This document shows positions 6,085 through 7,516 of a stretch of 7,516 nt of DNA, one piece after another. The notes under the pieces are model-generated. The model had not been told where the DNA came from. It saw nothing but the letters and a program-made list of their open reading frames with translations, and did no database searches. Each line of letters starts with the position of its first letter. Position 1 is the first letter of the stretch. The DNA comes from Chloroflexia bacterium (GTDB lineage Bacteria > Chloroflexota > Chloroflexia > Thermomicrobiales > UBA6265), in assembly GCA_030430125.1 (NCBI GenBank), contig JAUIGA010000161.1, positions 1 through 7,516 of the forward strand, written 5' to 3'. The position numbers and the translations under genes were made by a program.

Positions 6085-6909
6085 TCACGCCATCGCACCC
6101 GGTCTCCAGAAGATGATCGAGACCGGGTTCGGGTGAGAATCGACCGGCCAAAGCTCGCCGTCACGCATCCTGGTCAATCGATCAATTGCCGATTCGAGCT
6201 TCCGTTCGTGCAGGTTCCCGGCGCCGATGTACATCCGTCGTCGGAGCATCGCGAACGCGTCATCCGGTGTCCCGAGCGCCTGCGGCACCTGTGGCGGGAG
6301 TACGGCCTCCTGAGGTTCCGCACCGAGTTCGAGAAGGACAGCCTGCAACTCCTCGCGACACGGCAGTCGCAACCGCTCCTCGCCGTACACCGCACGCCAA
6401 AACGGAGCCATCGCGAATTGCGGTGGGTGGTCGAATGCCACCAGGGCGGCAATGTCTGTCGCAACCCGATCGATCTTCCGCACGAATGGCTCTATGTCCT
6501 GCACGCCATAGGTCACATGCGCGGCGAACACCAGTGACGCCGGGGCGATGTCGGCGTCCTCCCATCGCGCCGGAACCACCGAGACATTGTCGATGCCGCG
6601 ACGCTGGATTTCCGCTTCGAGCACGCTCCGCATGGCTGGTGACGGCTCTACCGCGACCACCTCTTGCACGCGACTGGCCAACGGCAACGCGATTCGTCCT
6701 CCACCGGCGCCGACATCGACCGCACGGCCATCAGCACCGGCAAACGCGGCGAGCACGTCGACCGCCGGGTCGACCGTGGCGTCAGCCGGTCGGAACCGGC
6801 CGGCATTCGGCTTCCAGATGTCGGCATCCGCCTGATCCGTGCGAAGCCGTTCCGCCTGGTCCCGCTCCTCCCGAACCATGCGATCGTGGCGCTCGACTGC
6901 GGTTTCCAT
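6085..6909 (-). CDS. Class I SAM-dependent methyltransferase
   Basis: 274-aa soluble Rossmann-fold methyltransferase. Motif I is AVDVGAGGGR (residues 63-72), which binds the methionine part of S-adenosylmethionine; VVAVEPS (84-90) carries the acidic residue Glu88 that holds the ribose hydroxyls. ARWED near 120 fits motif II, and the AAHVTYGVQDIEPFVRKIDR segment matches the usual post-II/motif III region. The N-terminal 50 residues are charged and helical and could cap the substrate site. The substrate is not recognisable from sequence, and small molecules are more likely than rRNA. The ATG (6907-6909) is preceded by AAGGAG (6915-6920 on the complement) five bases away. The gene stands alone and converges with the small acidic gene. 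No clear promoter is visible upstream; a TACGGT-like -10 at 6984-6989 lacks a -35. Confidence 0.85.
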   Translation of the reverse strand: METAVERHDRMVREERDQAERLRTDQADADIWKPNAGRFRPADATVDPAVDVLAAFAGADGRAVDVGAGGGRIALPLASRVQEVVAVEPSPAMRSVLEAEIQRRGIDNVSVVPARWEDADIAPASLVFAAHVTYGVQDIEPFVRKIDRVATDIAALVAFDHPPQFAMAPFWRAVYGEERLRLPCREELQAVLLELGAEPQEAVLPPQVPQALGTPDDAFAMLRRRMYIGAGNLHERKLESAIDRLTRMRDGELWPVDSHPNPVSIIFWRPGAMA

Positions 6910-7011
6910 CCAGACTCCTTGCTGTTGTCATGCCACCAGAGCCGGCGTCGCACCGCCATACCGGCTTGCGCCGCTCGCATTCGACCGTAGCATGGTGGCG
7001 GCATGGAAACT

Positions 7012-7036
7012 GGGCGTCCGGGTTGACCCGACGCCC
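7012..7036. repeat. Compact hairpin followed by a 10-base palindrome
   Basis: GGGCGT (7012-7017) pairs with ACGCCC (7031-7036), one bulged C follows, then CGGG pairs with CCCG around a TTGA loop. TGGCATGCCA (7037-7046) abuts it. No T-run on either side. It could be an operator pair, a terminator for a transcript from the right, or chance. Confidence 0.3.
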
Positions 7037-7064
7037 TGGCATGCCATGTGGTGCAAAACAGAAA

Positions 7065-7133
7065 TGCATAGGGTCCGGTCCCAACGTTGCGACTTTCGCC
7101 GCCAACGGAATGCGGGAGCTCGTTCCCTATGCA
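7065..7133. repeat. 9-bp inverted repeat enclosing 51 bases
   Basis: TGCATAGGG (7065-7073) and CCCTATGCA (7125-7133) are exact reverse complements. The enclosed bases have a possible smaller stem (CGTTG 7085-7089 / CAACG 7103-7107). There are no obvious target-site duplications, so a small transposon relic is not supported. A small structured RNA is possible but unproven. Confidence 0.3.
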
Positions 7134-7272
7134 CCTGCATCGTACGCACGGTGTGCCGGGATGTCAATACCCGTTTCGGCCCAAAACGCGACTCGGGCTC
7201 CCGGCGCATGCGGGTCGCCACCATGTCATTCGTACCGGTCGTCAACGCGACCGCCGCAGAGGTGCACAAATA

Positions 7273-7301
7273 CGAACATTCGTTCTGATTTCTGGTATAA
7301 T
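7273..7301 (+). promoter_or_regulatory. Extended -10 promoter of the right-edge gene
   Basis: A consensus TATAAT (7296-7301) with a TGG extension (7293-7295) is the only perfect -10 in the window. The hexamer 17 bases upstream, CGAACA (7273-7278), is a weak -35 and lies within the LexA box, so the extended -10 probably carries recognition. Transcription should start near 7308. Confidence 0.7.
7274..7285. promoter_or_regulatory. LexA-type SOS box GAAC-N4-GTTC
   Basis: GAAC ATTC GTTC, preceded by C, matches the Gram-positive/Actinobacterial LexA operator CGAAC-N4-GTTC in both half sites. It overlaps the -35 position and spacer of the promoter below, so bound repressor would block RNA polymerase. 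DNA damage should therefore induce the downstream gene. Confidence 0.7.
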
Positions 7302-7314
7302 CATGGCAGTGAGC

Positions 7315-7360
7315 GGGATTCGGAGCCGGCCCATTGCACCCGAGGTCGGCACCGAATCCC
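7315..7360 (+). promoter_or_regulatory. Hairpin at the 5' end of the SOS transcript
   Basis: GGGATTCGG (7315-7323) pairs exactly with CCGAATCCC (7352-7360); after an A-A mismatch, GCCGGC (7325-7330) pairs with GTCGGC (7345-7350, one G-U), leaving a 14-nt loop. It begins about seven bases after the predicted start and ends 33 bases before the Shine-Dalgarno. No T-run follows, so it is not an attenuator of the usual kind. It may protect the 5' end of the mRNA, or the DNA repeat may be a second operator. Confidence 0.5.
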
Positions 7361-7408
7361 TTCACACCCCAGCCAGCGCCAAAGCGCATGATGAAGGAGC
7401 ACTCGATC

Positions 7409-7516
7409 ATGGCCGTGGAACAGCTGACCCCGATTACGCCCACCGGTGAACGCAGCGCCGAGGAGATTCTCGACCTGCTCGGTCGGCGCTTTCGTCCCGA
7501 AGCGATCCAGCAGCGC
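7409..7516 (+). CDS. SOS-controlled gene, 3' partial; possible Rad52/DdrA-like protein
   Basis: Only the first 36 codons are present and the frame runs off the window. The ATG at 7409 has AAGGAG at 7394-7399, nine bases away, and lies about 100 bases after the LexA-controlled promoter, so expression should rise on DNA damage. After a polar 15-residue lead, the segment EEILDLLGRRFRPEAIQQR (residues 18-36) resembles the first helix and the F-P-P-E-x-I-x-x-R turn that opens bacterial Rad52/DdrA-type single-strand annealing proteins. This is a weak likeness over 19 residues, made more plausible by the SOS box; another repair or unknown protein is equally allowed. No signal peptide or membrane segment is seen. 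The gene is real with good confidence, but the function is only a suggestion. Confidence 0.7.
   Translation, partial: MAVEQLTPITPTGERSAEEILDLLGRRFRPEAIQQR

Larger units (their letters stand above)
6921..7272. other. Non-coding divergent region with several inverted repeats
   Basis: No credible gene on either strand. Seen here: AGCCGG/CCGGCT (6940-6966) just upstream of the methyltransferase; a hairpin GGGCGT...ACGCCC with inner CGGG/CCCG (7012-7036); directly next to it the perfect palindrome TGGCATGCCA (7037-7046); and a 9-bp inverted repeat TGCATAGGG (7065-7073) / CCCTATGCA (7125-7133). The region separates the leftward methyltransferase from the rightward SOS-type promoter. Confidence 0.45.

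Noticed and set aside
6186..7391. 401-aa plus-strand reading frame
   Set aside because: Arg/Pro-rich and antisense to the methyltransferase for most of its length, without a ribosome binding site or known motif.
6928..7443. 171-aa minus-strand reading frame
   Set aside because: It runs through the SOS promoter and the right-edge gene, has no recognisable domain, and has an unlikely composition.
7303..7449. Leader reading frame beginning at the ATG just after TATAAT
   Set aside because: It starts before the predicted transcription start, has no ribosome binding site, and is out of frame with the gene at 7409.
1..7516. CRISPR array, insertion sequence, integrase or phage genes
   Set aside because: No regularly spaced repeats, transposase or integrase motifs were seen. 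The tRNA-Lys could serve as an attachment site, but no integrase gene or repeated tRNA end is present.

Overview
The window is GC-rich DNA from a bacterial chromosome. It carries ordinary housekeeping genes on the left and a looser, partly non-coding stretch on the right. No mobile element, phage gene or CRISPR array is visible. The genes read like a high-GC Gram-positive or Chloroflexota (Thermomicrobia-like) bacterium. That placement is inference, based on the GC bias, the GTG starts, the gatCA pair and a LexA box of the GAAC-N4-GTTC type.

Bases 1-2976 are a tight three-gene operon for amino-sugar (cell-wall) recovery: murQ (its first codons lie before the window), an N-acetylglucosamine/N-acetylmuramate kinase of the BadF/NAGK type, and nagA. 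Both junctions are 4-base GTGA overlaps, so translation is probably coupled. Together the enzymes would phosphorylate the sugars, remove the lactyl ether from MurNAc-6-phosphate, and deacetylate GlcNAc-6-phosphate to glucosamine-6-phosphate.

Bases 2977-4857 hold gatC and gatA, overlapping by ATGA. They encode two subunits of the Asp-tRNA(Asn)/Glu-tRNA(Gln) amidotransferase; gatB is not in the window. A candidate promoter and a leader hairpin lie upstream of gatC.

Bases 4964-5116 are a self-contained tRNA-Lys(CTT) unit: a well-spaced promoter whose predicted start falls almost on the mature tRNA 5' end, the tRNA with an encoded CCA, and a strong GC-rich hairpin terminator.

Bases 5117-5659 show no convincing gene. 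A small acidic protein of 85 aa follows (5671-5928). It converges on a minus-strand class I SAM-dependent methyltransferase (6085-6909), and a long hairpin between the two is a likely shared terminator.

Bases 6921-7270 are again non-coding but contain several inverted repeats. At the right edge is the most interesting locus: a LexA (SOS) box overlaps an extended -10 promoter (TGG TATAAT), followed by a 46-nt hairpin at the start of the transcript and then the first 36 codons of a truncated gene. These residues weakly resemble the start of Rad52/DdrA-type annealing proteins. With the SOS box this suggests a damage-inducible repair gene, but the identification is tentative.
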